Source: Clostridia bacterium
GTDB lineage: Bacteria > Bacillota > Clostridia > Oscillospirales > Acutalibacteraceae
Direction of reading: 5' to 3'
Assembly (NCBI GenBank): GCA_017402845.1
Contig: JAFPLH010000079.1
Span: forward strand, 29,918-93,917
DNA: 64,000 nucleotides
This document shows positions 17,874-27,100 of the stretch, piece after piece. The notes below the pieces were generated by a model. The model did not search any database. It saw only the letters and a program-made list of their open reading frames with translations, and had not been told where the DNA came from. Each line of letters begins with the position of its first letter. The first letter of the stretch is position 1. Both the position numbers and the translations under genes were made by a program.

Positions 17874-18724
17874 TACTGCTGTACCTCCTTTCGATGTGTA
17901 AGGAAGAGCTGTGCAACTGCAAGAGCGCCGACAATAATAAAGAATACTACTGCCTTTGCCTGACCGATACCTTCATAGCCTGCACGTCCGTAGAACGTAT
18001 CGTAGATATTAAGTGCTAACAGCTGCGATTTATTCGACGGCGCACCGTTAGTAAGAGCCAAGTTCTGGTCGAACAGCTTAAAGGAGTTTGTAAGAGTAAT
18101 AAATGTACAAATCGTGATAGACGGCATTACCATAGGCAATATTACCTTTCCGAGAACCTGAACATCTGTTGCGCCGTCTATTCTTGCAGCTTCAAGCAGC
18201 TCACTCGGAACATTCTGAATACCTGCAATGTAAATAATCATAACATAACCTATTTGCTGCCAGTTCATGAGTATGACCATACCCCAGAAGCCGTAGGTTG
18301 CGCTATAAGTAAGAGTAGCATCAAAGACTTTTGAAATTATGCCGTTTAAAATTAACTGCCAGATATAACCCAAAACGATACCGCCTATGAGGTTTGGCAT
18401 GAAGAATACCGTTCTGAATATATTTGTACCTCTAATGCCCTTTGTTAAGAGCATCGCTATTGAGAAACCGAAAACATTTATTGTTATTACAGAAACCACA
18501 GCAAACAATGCTGTATACCATAATGCATGGATAAACTCACTATCGTACTTAAATACCTCTTGAAAGTTTTTAAAACCAACCCACTGAGCGTCGTTTACCG
18601 TAGTAAATTTACAGAACGACAAATATATACCCATACCGAACGGTACTAAAAAGCCTATAATAAATGCTATCAATGTTGGCAACGCAAAAAGCGGAAAATA
18701 TATTCTTAATACCTTTTTGTTCAC
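17873..18724 (-). CDS. Sugar ABC transporter permease, MalF type
   Basis: 283 residues, six membrane segments, EAA loop ELLEAARIDGATDVQVLG at about 180-198. It forms the heterodimeric channel with the MalG-type subunit encoded immediately downstream. GTG start at 18724. The substrate is probably a di- or oligosaccharide, judged from the family only. Confidence 0.9.
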   Translation of the reverse strand: MNKKVLRIYFPLFALPTLIAFIIGFLVPFGMGIYLSFCKFTTVNDAQWVGFKNFQEVFKYDSEFIHALWYTALFAVVSVITINVFGFSIAMLLTKGIRGTNIFRTVFFMPNLIGGIVLGYIWQLILNGIISKVFDATLTYSATYGFWGMVILMNWQQIGYVMIIYIAGIQNVPSELLEAARIDGATDVQVLGKVILPMVMPSITICTFITLTNSFKLFDQNLALTNGAPSNKSQLLALNIYDTFYGRAGYEGIGQAKAVVFFIIVGALAVAQLFLTHRKEVQQ

Positions 18725-18895
18725 TCAAATCTTCCCTTCTTGTCAGCCTTTAGACAAGCTCGTACAGATCATATACGATCTTGTCCTAAAAAAGAGCCTT
18801 AATTAATATCGGGCAATAAGCTTTTTGCCCTTATACTTTGTTTTTTCAAAAATCAACAGCCGCCGAAAAAGTAACTTTTCAATATAAAGCATAAA

Positions 18896-20194
18896 TCAGC
18901 ATTTTCCGAGTAGATAGTCTATAAACTGCTGTGCAGTACGTCCTGAAAGACCTCCATGTTCAAGCTCCCACCTGTTCGCCTGACGAATCAATTCGTTCTG
19001 TTCAATATTTAATCCCGCACGCTGCGCCAGTGTACAAACTATATTATTAAACTCCTTTTTATCAGGTGAGCCGAAATATATCGTAACGCCAAAACGTGAA
19101 ACCAATGAAAGCTTTTCCTGCACTGTATCAGTTTTATGCACATCTCCTGTCCAGCCGTCACGATCAGAAAAATCTTCTTTTATCAGATGACGTCTGTTAG
19201 AAGTAGCATAGATTAATACATTATCGGGTTTCTTTTCAAGTCCGCCTTCAATTACGGCTTTTAGATACTTATACTCCACCTCAAATTCTTCAAAAGAAAG
19301 ATCGTCCATATAGATTATAAACTTATACTGACGCTTCTTGACCTGTGCGATAACGTCGTTCAGATCTTGAAGCTGATGTTTATAAATCTCTATTATTCTG
19401 AGTCCGTCCTCGTAATAGCGGTTTAGTATAGCCTTTATACTCGTAGATTTACCGGTACCCGCATCTCCGAAAAGCAAGCAATTGTTTGCACGTTTACCCT
19501 TTAAAAATGCCTCAGTGTTATCAATGAGCTTTTGCTTTGCGCTATCGTATCCGACAAGATCATCAAGATGAACATGAGCAATATTATTGATCGGTACAAT
19601 TTTTGCAGAGCCGTCGTTTATAACTCTGAACGCTTTATGCAAGCCTATGCTTCCCACTCCGAAACGAGAATAAAATTGCGTCATAGCTGAGGTAAAATCC
19701 TCTATTCCTTTAGCCTGTGCAAGATTTTTTCCAAGCTCGCATATACAGTCTCTTATTCTCTTGTTGTAGACCTTGCCTGCATTGTCACTTCTTTTGTAAT
19801 GTGAAATATCGTTGATCAATTCGGCTGATATAAAACATTTATATACGGACAGATCGAATGAAAACAGCTCCATAAATATTTCATAGTCATGTTTTGCGAA
19901 TGACATTACGGTACCCTGCGGAGCAGCTCTTACTTCACAGGCGGTACTGAATACATTCTCGTCATTCACAAGCAAAAAAGCCAAATAGCTGTGCCACAGA
20001 TTATCTTCAAAGCCGTACTTTCCCGCTATGTCTATCAGCTCATACACACAGTCGTACATTTTATTTATCAATGATCTGTCGGTACACTCTCGTTCTTTAT
20101 ACTCACGAGAAAAATCATACAGACGAACCATCTCGCACAACAAATTCTCTTTTAATACATTTCTGTATATAACCAAACCATTGGTATCAACCAT
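18896..20194 (-). CDS. AAA ATPase of the DUF815 type inside the sugar importer operon
   Basis: 432 residues. The C-terminal half is a P-loop ATPase: Walker A GDAGTGKST (about 245-253), Walker B FIIYMDDLSFEE (about 290) and sensor TSNRR (about 325). The N-terminal half is helical and unrecognised. DUF815-type proteins are AAA ATPases of unknown role. It sits between the solute-binding protein and the permease genes on the same strand, an unusual place. The terminator at 20394 suggests most solute-binding protein transcripts stop before it. ATG at 20194 chosen, AGGGTG 6 bp upstream. Confidence 0.75.
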   Translation of the reverse strand: MVDTNGLVIYRNVLKENLLCEMVRLYDFSREYKERECTDRSLINKMYDCVYELIDIAGKYGFEDNLWHSYLAFLLVNDENVFSTACEVRAAPQGTVMSFAKHDYEIFMELFSFDLSVYKCFISAELINDISHYKRSDNAGKVYNKRIRDCICELGKNLAQAKGIEDFTSAMTQFYSRFGVGSIGLHKAFRVINDGSAKIVPINNIAHVHLDDLVGYDSAKQKLIDNTEAFLKGKRANNCLLFGDAGTGKSTSIKAILNRYYEDGLRIIEIYKHQLQDLNDVIAQVKKRQYKFIIYMDDLSFEEFEVEYKYLKAVIEGGLEKKPDNVLIYATSNRRHLIKEDFSDRDGWTGDVHKTDTVQEKLSLVSRFGVTIYFGSPDKKEFNNIVCTLAQRAGLNIEQNELIRQANRWELEHGGLSGRTAQQFIDYLLGKC

Positions 20195-20393
20195 AATCCA
20201 CACCCTGCTTTACAGTGAAAAACCACCTTTTCGGCAACTGTTTATCTCTGAAAATTATACATTTTAGAAACAGAAAAATATCCTTATCAAAATCATATCT
20301 TGTATTGTATTCTTACAGCGTATGATACTACTATACTTTCGTACAAAACTGAAAGCATTCGATACAAAACAAAATATGTTATTTAACTGCAAA

Positions 20394-20422
20394 AGAGTGA
20401 ACGGAGCAGTTCCGTCCACTCT
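20394..20422 (-). terminator. Terminator after the solute-binding protein gene
   Basis: AGAGTG-ACGGA pairs with TCCGT-CACTCT on the minus strand, followed by TTTTG. Partial read-through here would give more binding protein than permease, a common arrangement in these operons. Confidence 0.8.
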
Positions 20423-20454
20423 CTGCAAAATAATTTTAAGTATTTACTTTTAAA

Positions 20455-21858
20455 TTACTGATCTGCTGTTTCAGCGGGAGCGTCACCGTTTGCAGCAGCA
20501 TACTCATCAGCCCAGCCTTGAACGAAAGCAGTAACAACAGCATCCCAGTCGCCTGTACCCTGTGCATACTCAAGCAAAGCGCTGCCAACGCCGTCTTTCC
20601 ACTTCTCACTCGGAATTGTCGGGAAGTTCCAAGAAACAGATGTCTTACCAGCAGCGATATACTCATCAGCAGCCTTAATAAGAGCGTTGTCAGAAGTATA
20701 ACCGTCATCAAATGTCTTGAACGGAGTTACAAAGCCCATCTGGTTAGCAAGAGCATCTCTACCCTCATCACTTGTGATAACCCAATCAAGGAATGCGATT
20801 GTAGCCTGAATGTCAGCCTCAGAAGCCTTGCTGTTTACGCACCAGTAGTTCTCAGTACCTGTGCAAAGGCCCTGATTTTCTTCGCCCTCAGCACCGATAT
20901 AGATAGGAAGCATACCGAGTTCTTCATCTGTGATGCCCTCAGCTGTTGCGTCTGCATAAGCCCATGTACCGTTCTGATAGAAAATAGCCTCACCAAGAGC
21001 AAACTCAGAAGCAGCGTCGTCACCTGTCTTAGAGGAGATCATCTTAGGATCGCAAGTTGAGTTGTTGATATAAAGATCCCAGATAGCCTTATAGTTATCA
21101 AGATATGTACCCTTGATAGCGCTTGTAGAGCCAATACCGTCAGCCTTGTACTCATAGTAAATAGGAAGGTTAGCAAGGTGTGTCTTAAATCTCCAGTCAG
21201 AGCTTGAATCCATACCTGCTGATGTGAATGCACCGGAGATTCCGAGATCATCCTTCTTAGCCTGAATATCTTCAACAACAGACTTGAATGTATCAAAGTT
21301 GTTGATCTCATCAACAGAAGTTACAACTGCGCCGTCTGTCTCAAAGTACTTGTTAAGTAATGTCTTGTTATAAATAATACCGTATGTTTCGATAACATAA
21401 GCGATACCCTTAGCAGCCTCGCCGTCCATAAGAGCGAAGTCGTTACTCTTGAGGTTAGAGAAGAGAGAAGTATCCTTGAGGTCATAGCAATAGTCATTCC
21501 ATGTCTTAAGCTCAACAGGACCATTTACCTGGAAAAGTGTAGGAGCCTCTGACTTAGCCATTTCAGCTTTAAGTGTTTCTTCGTATGTACCTGATGCAGC
21601 TGTCTGAACCTTAACCTCTACGCCTGTCTGAGTAGTGTAAGTCTTAGCAAGCTCCTCCCAGATAGCGCTGTTCTCAGGCTTAAAGTTAAGGTAATATACC
21701 TTACCGCCTTCAGCAGCTGCTGTGCTCTGTGTACTTGTGCTGTTAGTGTCATTAGTAGAAGCAGTAGTTGTTGTACCCTGCTCACCGCAGCCTGCAAATG
21801 CACAAACTGAAAGAGAAGCAGCCATAGCAAGGGCAATACCCTTTTTCAAATTTCTCAT
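20455..21858 (-). CDS. Extracellular sugar-binding lipoprotein
   Basis: 467 residues. The N-terminus is a lipoprotein signal (KKGIALAMAASLSVCAFAGC) with the modified cysteine at about residue 24, then a Ser/Thr/Asn-rich linker. The mature part is a family 1 solute-binding protein with the typical EETLKAEMAKSEAPTLFQVNG and NGTWAYA segments. It captures the sugar outside the cell and hands it to the two permeases encoded downstream. Codon use (many CTT/GCA/TCA with few rare codons) suggests high expression. Preceded by a strong promoter. Confidence 0.9.
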   Translation of the reverse strand: MRNLKKGIALAMAASLSVCAFAGCGEQGTTTTASTNDTNSTSTQSTAAAEGGKVYYLNFKPENSAIWEELAKTYTTQTGVEVKVQTAASGTYEETLKAEMAKSEAPTLFQVNGPVELKTWNDYCYDLKDTSLFSNLKSNDFALMDGEAAKGIAYVIETYGIIYNKTLLNKYFETDGAVVTSVDEINNFDTFKSVVEDIQAKKDDLGISGAFTSAGMDSSSDWRFKTHLANLPIYYEYKADGIGSTSAIKGTYLDNYKAIWDLYINNSTCDPKMISSKTGDDAASEFALGEAIFYQNGTWAYADATAEGITDEELGMLPIYIGAEGEENQGLCTGTENYWCVNSKASEADIQATIAFLDWVITSDEGRDALANQMGFVTPFKTFDDGYTSDNALIKAADEYIAAGKTSVSWNFPTIPSEKWKDGVGSALLEYAQGTGDWDAVVTAFVQGWADEYAAANGDAPAETADQ

Positions 21859-21918
21859 AATGATTATCTCCTTTTATTTATTTCGCCGAATCTAACGTAC
21901 TATTCGACTTATAAAAAT

Positions 21919-21947
21919 ATTGTAACACGTTTAAATAATTTTTTCAA
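21919..21947 (-). promoter_or_regulatory. Promoter of the sugar importer operon
   Basis: On the minus strand TTGAAA, 17 bp, TACAAT, about 55 bp before the binding-protein start. I did not find a convincing cre box overlapping it. Confidence 0.75.
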
Positions 21948-22010
21948 TAGTTTGTTAAATTATTTATTTGTTTTTTTATCTTTCACTTCACTTCTCCCAT
22001 ATTTTTTGCA

Positions 22011-22038
22011 TTGATAACACATCTTCTTTTAATATAAT
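22011..22038 (+). promoter_or_regulatory. Candidate promoter of the MecA-like gene
   Basis: TTGATA, 16 bp, TATAAT, 40 bp upstream of the ATG at 22079. The surrounding DNA is AT-rich with overlapping TATA motifs, so the exact -10 is uncertain. Confidence 0.5.
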
Positions 22039-22078
22039 ATAATAGTATATAACACTAACGTATTGAGAGGGCATTTTT

Positions 22079-22651
22079 ATGATAATCCAGACTTTAGACC
22101 GTAAACGTATGCTAATAAATTTAGATGAAAATGATCTTCAGATATTTAATATAAAAACATCTGCATTTTCATTTCGTGACGAACCCACCAAGCTTATTAT
22201 ACGTGAGATCCTTTCACTGGCTGTTATAAAAACCGGCTTGAACACAAAAAACAGAACATTATCGGTAGAAGCGCTCCCATACAGGCAAGGCTGTTATATA
22301 TTGGTAACGCTTAAAAACAAATCAGATAGAAAAAAATACCGAATTAAACAAGTCGAATCAACTGTACTTATTCGTTTTTTTACTGCCGAAGCATTATTAG
22401 ACGCTATAAGTATACTATATCCCAAAAATATGCAAGCAGTAAACACTGATCTTTATTTGTATAATGGAGCACGTTATCTTTTACTGCGTTCAAATAAAAG
22501 GATCCCCGACTCTATAATACTAACCTTATCTGAATATGGTAAATGTTATCCGTGTAGTAAGCTTATGTCAGCTTTACTTGCAGAGAAAAGTCAACTGATA
22601 AGACAGAATGACGCTATTACATATATCGGAGAAATATTGGACCGACACTGA
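22079..22651 (+). CDS. MecA-like adaptor protein
   Basis: 190 residues. The N-terminus (LINLDENDLQIFNI, then LIIREILSLAVIKTGL and VEALPYRQGCYILVTL) follows the pattern of the MecA/YpbH adaptor N-terminal domain, which selects substrates for the ClpCP protease. The C-terminal half is more divergent and basic. It diverges from the sugar importer operon; no regulatory link is evident. Assignment rests on pattern only and could be wrong. Confidence 0.55.
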   Translation: MIIQTLDRKRMLINLDENDLQIFNIKTSAFSFRDEPTKLIIREILSLAVIKTGLNTKNRTLSVEALPYRQGCYILVTLKNKSDRKKYRIKQVESTVLIRFFTAEALLDAISILYPKNMQAVNTDLYLYNGARYLLLRSNKRIPDSIILTLSEYGKCYPCSKLMSALLAEKSQLIRQNDAITYIGEILDRH

Positions 22652-22708
22652 TCTAACCACTTGTTTCAATATTTGGAGTTATTTTTTTTAATAAATATAT
22701 ACGAAAAA

Positions 22709-22735
22709 TAGTCCCTGCCGAAAAAGCAGGGACTA
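22709..22735 (-). terminator. Terminator of the minor pilin operon
   Basis: TAGTCCCTGC and GCAGGGACTA flank a 7-nt loop; on the minus strand TTTTTCG follows. It lies 28 bp after the last pilin gene. Confidence 0.85.
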
Positions 22736-22762
22736 AATGTGCTGTTATTGAATAATACAGAA

Positions 22763-23488
22763 TTACGGTGTTGATGAAGAAGAATCTATTGCAGTTCTCT
22801 CGCTATGGAAGCATACGCACTTATTGTTTGTAAGATTTGTAGAATCCTGATTCCAAATAAGCTTTGCTGTATATTTAGGATCAGTTGTTGCATAATTCTC
22901 CATATTACCTCTTTCACCGGCAGCCGTATTTCCTAAAATAATACCACCGCTGTAAGTATAATCTGTTGCAACGATCTCATATACAAGCTTTAGCTTCATA
23001 CCGTCAATACTTTGACTTGAACCGCCTGTTCCGGTTACTGCTGCGTAATCGTAAGGACAGATCGTAAGGTGTACTTCTTCAATATTTGTAAGTGTAAGTG
23101 CAACATTATAAGAATTTGTAGCTTCGCTGTACTTCTTAAAGTATACACATTTATTTGCTTGATCGAATACCATACATTCGTCATTTTCAACAGGAGTATA
23201 ACCGGCTGCTGTAAAACTCGGAGTAAAGGTGAGCGGATCAAGATCAAAAACATCTACACTTGAACCAACTTGAAACTCATTACGGATAAATCTCTCCACC
23301 TGAGTAATGTGGAACTGTTCAGTCGTAATATTGCCTGTTTCTTTAACAGATTTATGAACTGCCATAAATACACTTACAACAGCCGTTGATGTGATAGCAA
23401 GAATAGCTACAACAGCAAGAACTTCAATTACAGTAAAGCCCTTTTTTTCGTTACTCTTGTATCTCTTGAAAAAATCTTTCAGATTCAT
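22763..23488 (-). CDS. Minor prepilin, GspJ/PilW-like
   Basis: 241 residues. The type III signal EKKGFTVIEVLAVVAILAI (about 14-32) is cut after Gly by prepilin peptidase, giving Phe1 and Glu5 of the mature pilin. The size and the single N-terminal helix followed by a beta-rich domain fit the J/W class of minor pilins, which sit near the fibre tip. Third gene of an operon with an I/V-like pilin and a giant K/X-like protein. Two cysteines near the C-terminus (NKCVCFH) may form a disulfide. Confidence 0.85.
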   Translation of the reverse strand: MNLKDFFKRYKSNEKKGFTVIEVLAVVAILAITSTAVVSVFMAVHKSVKETGNITTEQFHITQVERFIRNEFQVGSSVDVFDLDPLTFTPSFTAAGYTPVENDECMVFDQANKCVYFKKYSEATNSYNVALTLTNIEEVHLTICPYDYAAVTGTGGSSQSIDGMKLKLVYEIVATDYTYSGGIILGNTAAGERGNMENYATTDPKYTAKLIWNQDSTNLTNNKCVCFHSERTAIDSSSSTP

Positions 23489-23550
23489 ATTAGTTACCGC
23501 CTTTCCAATATATTAAAACAGTTATCAAGAATTATGTACAATAACCAAAA

Positions 23551-24141
23551 TCATTCAATATAATTGGCAGGTGCGAAAACTGAAAGCTCTGCTGCATTAT
23601 ATCTATTGCCTTGACCAACAGTTTGATAATATACTCTGACTTTAATTTCCCATCCGCGTTGTTTTAGCCACTTTGCAGTAAGACCATCATTTTCAGTATC
23701 AACAAAAACCTCAGTTACAGGTGTCAAAGTATACTGTATCTCACAGTCTGTTTCAGGATTAAAGTTTGTAACATCTTCAAATCCATACACATATTGTACC
23801 TTTCCAATAAGGTCATACTGCGGATCATCATTAGCTGTACCTGTACCGCCATTGTTTATTACAGCATCAATAGCATTATGCAAATTGTCTACAACATTCA
23901 AGTCGATAGGATCGCCGGGGTCATAACCCGTGGCGATTGAGAATATCTCATCTGCCACGAGCTGACCTCTGTCAGAGGCTTTCTCACGAGCGTTGTTTGT
24001 GAATACCATTTGTCTTGAGAAGGAAACTGCATTAAGAATACCAACAAAAACGATAGCCATGATAAGTATAGAACATATAGCTTCTACAAGGGTAAAACCC
24101 TTTTTACTTTTTGTTATTCTTTTTAAGTACTTAGTTACCAA
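23551..24141 (-). CDS. Minor prepilin, GspI/PilV-like
   Basis: 196 residues with prepilin signal SKKGFTLVEAICSILIMAI (about 12-30) including Glu5. GspI/PilV-like proteins form the tip complex with J and K partners. The start is a TTG at 24141 with GGAGGAG 8 bp upstream; it overlaps the end of the giant pilin gene by 11 bp, so the two are translationally coupled. Confidence 0.8.
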   Translation of the reverse strand: MVTKYLKRITKSKKGFTLVEAICSILIMAIVFVGILNAVSFSRQMVFTNNAREKASDRGQLVADEIFSIATGYDPGDPIDLNVVDNLHNAIDAVINNGGTGTANDDPQYDLIGKVQYVYGFEDVTNFNPETDCEIQYTLTPVTEVFVDTENDGLTAKWLKQRGWEIKVRVYYQTVGQGNRYNAAELSVFAPANYIE

Positions 24142-27100
24142 TGTACACTCCTCCTCCGAGATCTGATTTTGTTTCGTCTACAAGAACATAGTGCTTTCTC
24201 CAGTCATTTGCACTACCTGTTGTACCAAGTGAGATCTCAGCAGAAGTTACTGATGATGAGAGATTATATAAATATGTTCCGTGACTAATTGTGAAACGGC
24301 CCTGTGGTGTAGTAATTAACGTATCGGTACGGAATACAACAGTTTTAGCCGTAATAGTAAAGTTTTTGTTGTTAAGGTCTATGTTGTTTGCAGCGATAGT
24401 AACAACACCTGCTTCAAGATCTACATTTCTGTCAAGTGTAAGAGTATCATCATTCTTAGCATTCTTGAAACGGAAGTTGATTCTGTCTGCTGTACCTGCT
24501 TTAGCTTCAGCGTCAGTTCCTGCCGGCAGATCAAAACCATCGATCATAATATCTTTGCTGCCGGGACCTGTTGTTACAAGTGATGTGCCCCATGCTGTAT
24601 AAGGTGTTGAACCAACGTCATTAGCCAGACCGATTCTTGCCTTGTTCTTGAAGAACTTCTCAGCTTCGTCAGTAAACAAGTTGATACCAACTCTGTTAGG
24701 ATCGCTAAAGTCTGTTGTAAAGTTCTTGTAAGCAGCCTTAGATATCGTGTATGCACCGGCATAAATTGTATACGTATGTTCAAGGAGATTCTTCTTGTAT
24801 TTTACAGTAGTATCATAGTTGAAGTATACAATAAACGGTTTGTTGTCGTTATCCTTGTAATAAGCGCCATAAGCTGCTGTGTAGTCATTCTCATCTATCA
24901 AGTCATAATTACACTTAACTGTATACAAGGACTTATCTTCCTCAAACTTACCTGTTGCTGTATGATATGTGTATCTCCTGCCATTCTGCATTGTTTGAGT
25001 TGTAACATCATTTGGAATAGCTGTGTCTGTTCTTGCAATACAGAATTCTTTTGTAGCAAAATTGTTCTTGAATACATATGCATAGAAGCCTTCGTTAGAC
25101 TGAGTTGTTTCATAAAGATCAAGACCAGTATTTACCCACTGATTTGACTCATTCTTGTTCCACAATGCAATCTTAGAAATATCCCATCCACCGTTAATTG
25201 TAGTTACTCCGCCTTCTGTTGTTTCAACAGCCTGGTTATCTACAATGATCTGAACAGCGTCGCTGCTAAGCTCGATCTCAGGATAAGAAATAATTGCATT
25301 AAGTTCATCGGTGTAATAGATCATATCACCGAGAATATTGCCGTTGCTGCCATCGCCATAAAGACCGATTGCCTGAGAATATACATTTCTAAGACAGTTG
25401 ACCCATCTCTCGGCATACTGAACAACACTGTCTCTGTAACTGCCTTCAGGGAAGATATAGTCGCCGCTGTATTCACCGCCGTCATCAGGATCAATACTAT
25501 CAGCTATATAAATTCTTGTATTGGTAATTGCAGTTGCAAAATTCTTAGCAATTTCAACTGCCTGTGTATAGTTAGCAGAATCGCCTGCAGACCATGCAGG
25601 AGAACCGCCATCAGACCAATGTTTATCGCTGCCGGCTCTCTCGTAGTTATTCTTCGCGTTTTCTTCCATTGTTTCAAACTCATTAATAATGAGCTTTTCT
25701 GCAGAACTATAAGACTTAGTATCGCCGTGATATGTGTATTTATTATTTAATGTTGTTGCGTTCTTTGCACTTCGAGCATCCTGATATCCGTAAAGTGCAA
25801 GTGTTTTCGGATGACAGAAGAATACGAGATTATTTGGCGTACCGCCTCTGTTAAGAGCATTTGTAGGATCACAAAGAATCTGATATTCACGATTTTCTTC
25901 AATACCTGTAAAGCAGAGTGTACCTGTTCTGTTTGCAGTCGGTGCGTCCTTATCGAAGAACTCGAAGAAGCAGTAATCACCTGTATCGAATTCAAATCTG
26001 TAGAATGTATTATCTGCGTTTGATCTGTCGATCTGTGCATCAAAGTTGCCATCGTTCTGTACACCGTATGCATGGATACCAACATTATTACTCCATGAAT
26101 CAGGCTTATTCAGATAGATAGATACTGTATCGTTAGGAGTTGTATCAACATTACCGATATATGTATCATAAGTGTAGCACTGAAGTTTGCCGTTCGGATC
26201 ACGATAAAGGTACAGCGGGTAATTGTAGTTATTACCTGATTTTGCAACCTTTATAGAAGTAGCGTTGTTCTTGATAAGGTATGTACTGTCAGATGTAACA
26301 CCTTTAATATTTTTAATAAGAACCTCTGATGATGTAGGAATTTTAAATGTATACCAGTTCGGAGCATAGTTGTCATAGCTATGCGGACAATCATCACCAT
26401 GATAATATGTACCGCTTGATGTAAATACAGCACCGGCACGGTTATCCATGCGAGTTGAAACACCTTGTACATTAGAAATAAGAGCAAAGTGATTTTCAAG
26501 CAAGATACCGCCGTTGTTGCCGTTGCTCTCTTTTACTAAAAGATAGGAGAATCCCCAAGCACTGCAATCATCATCATAGTAATATTTTTCGCCCTGATAT
26601 GTTACAAAATGATCTGCACTGAATGTAGGATTAGAAACACCATCTGTTCTGAAATCATATCCGTTTGTATATGCGTGTGATGAGAAGCAGTACTTCTTAT
26701 TCTTATCCGGAACCAACTCCATAAGAAGCTTAACTATCGGTACGTCATAATAGTTTACCTGCATTGCACCTGTATATACCATTTTTTCTGAACCGGAAAT
26801 AGTTTTTGTGGTAGATGTGTAGCTTCTGTAGAAAGTATTGTTGCCCATTTCCCACTCTTTTCCGTTAGGCTTATCATTTGCACTTACAGGTACAAAGATC
26901 GGATTTGTAACTGTTGCGAAATCTGCATTTTGTATATCAACTGTGTACTCGTAACCGGGGTTGCCTCTCTCGCCGTGTGGTGCATTACTGAAGTATATAT
27001 AGTAAGCGTCGCTTGGAACTGTTGCCCACCAGCAATTCGGATTAGGATCTTCTGCAGAAGGAGCCGTCAACTCTTTATCCTTTGTAAGTCCTCTGGGTGA

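Noticed and set aside
20436..21836. Several leucine-rich open frames antisense to or out of frame with the sugar-binding lipoprotein gene
   Set aside because: They are by-products of the biased codon use of the real gene and lack start signals.
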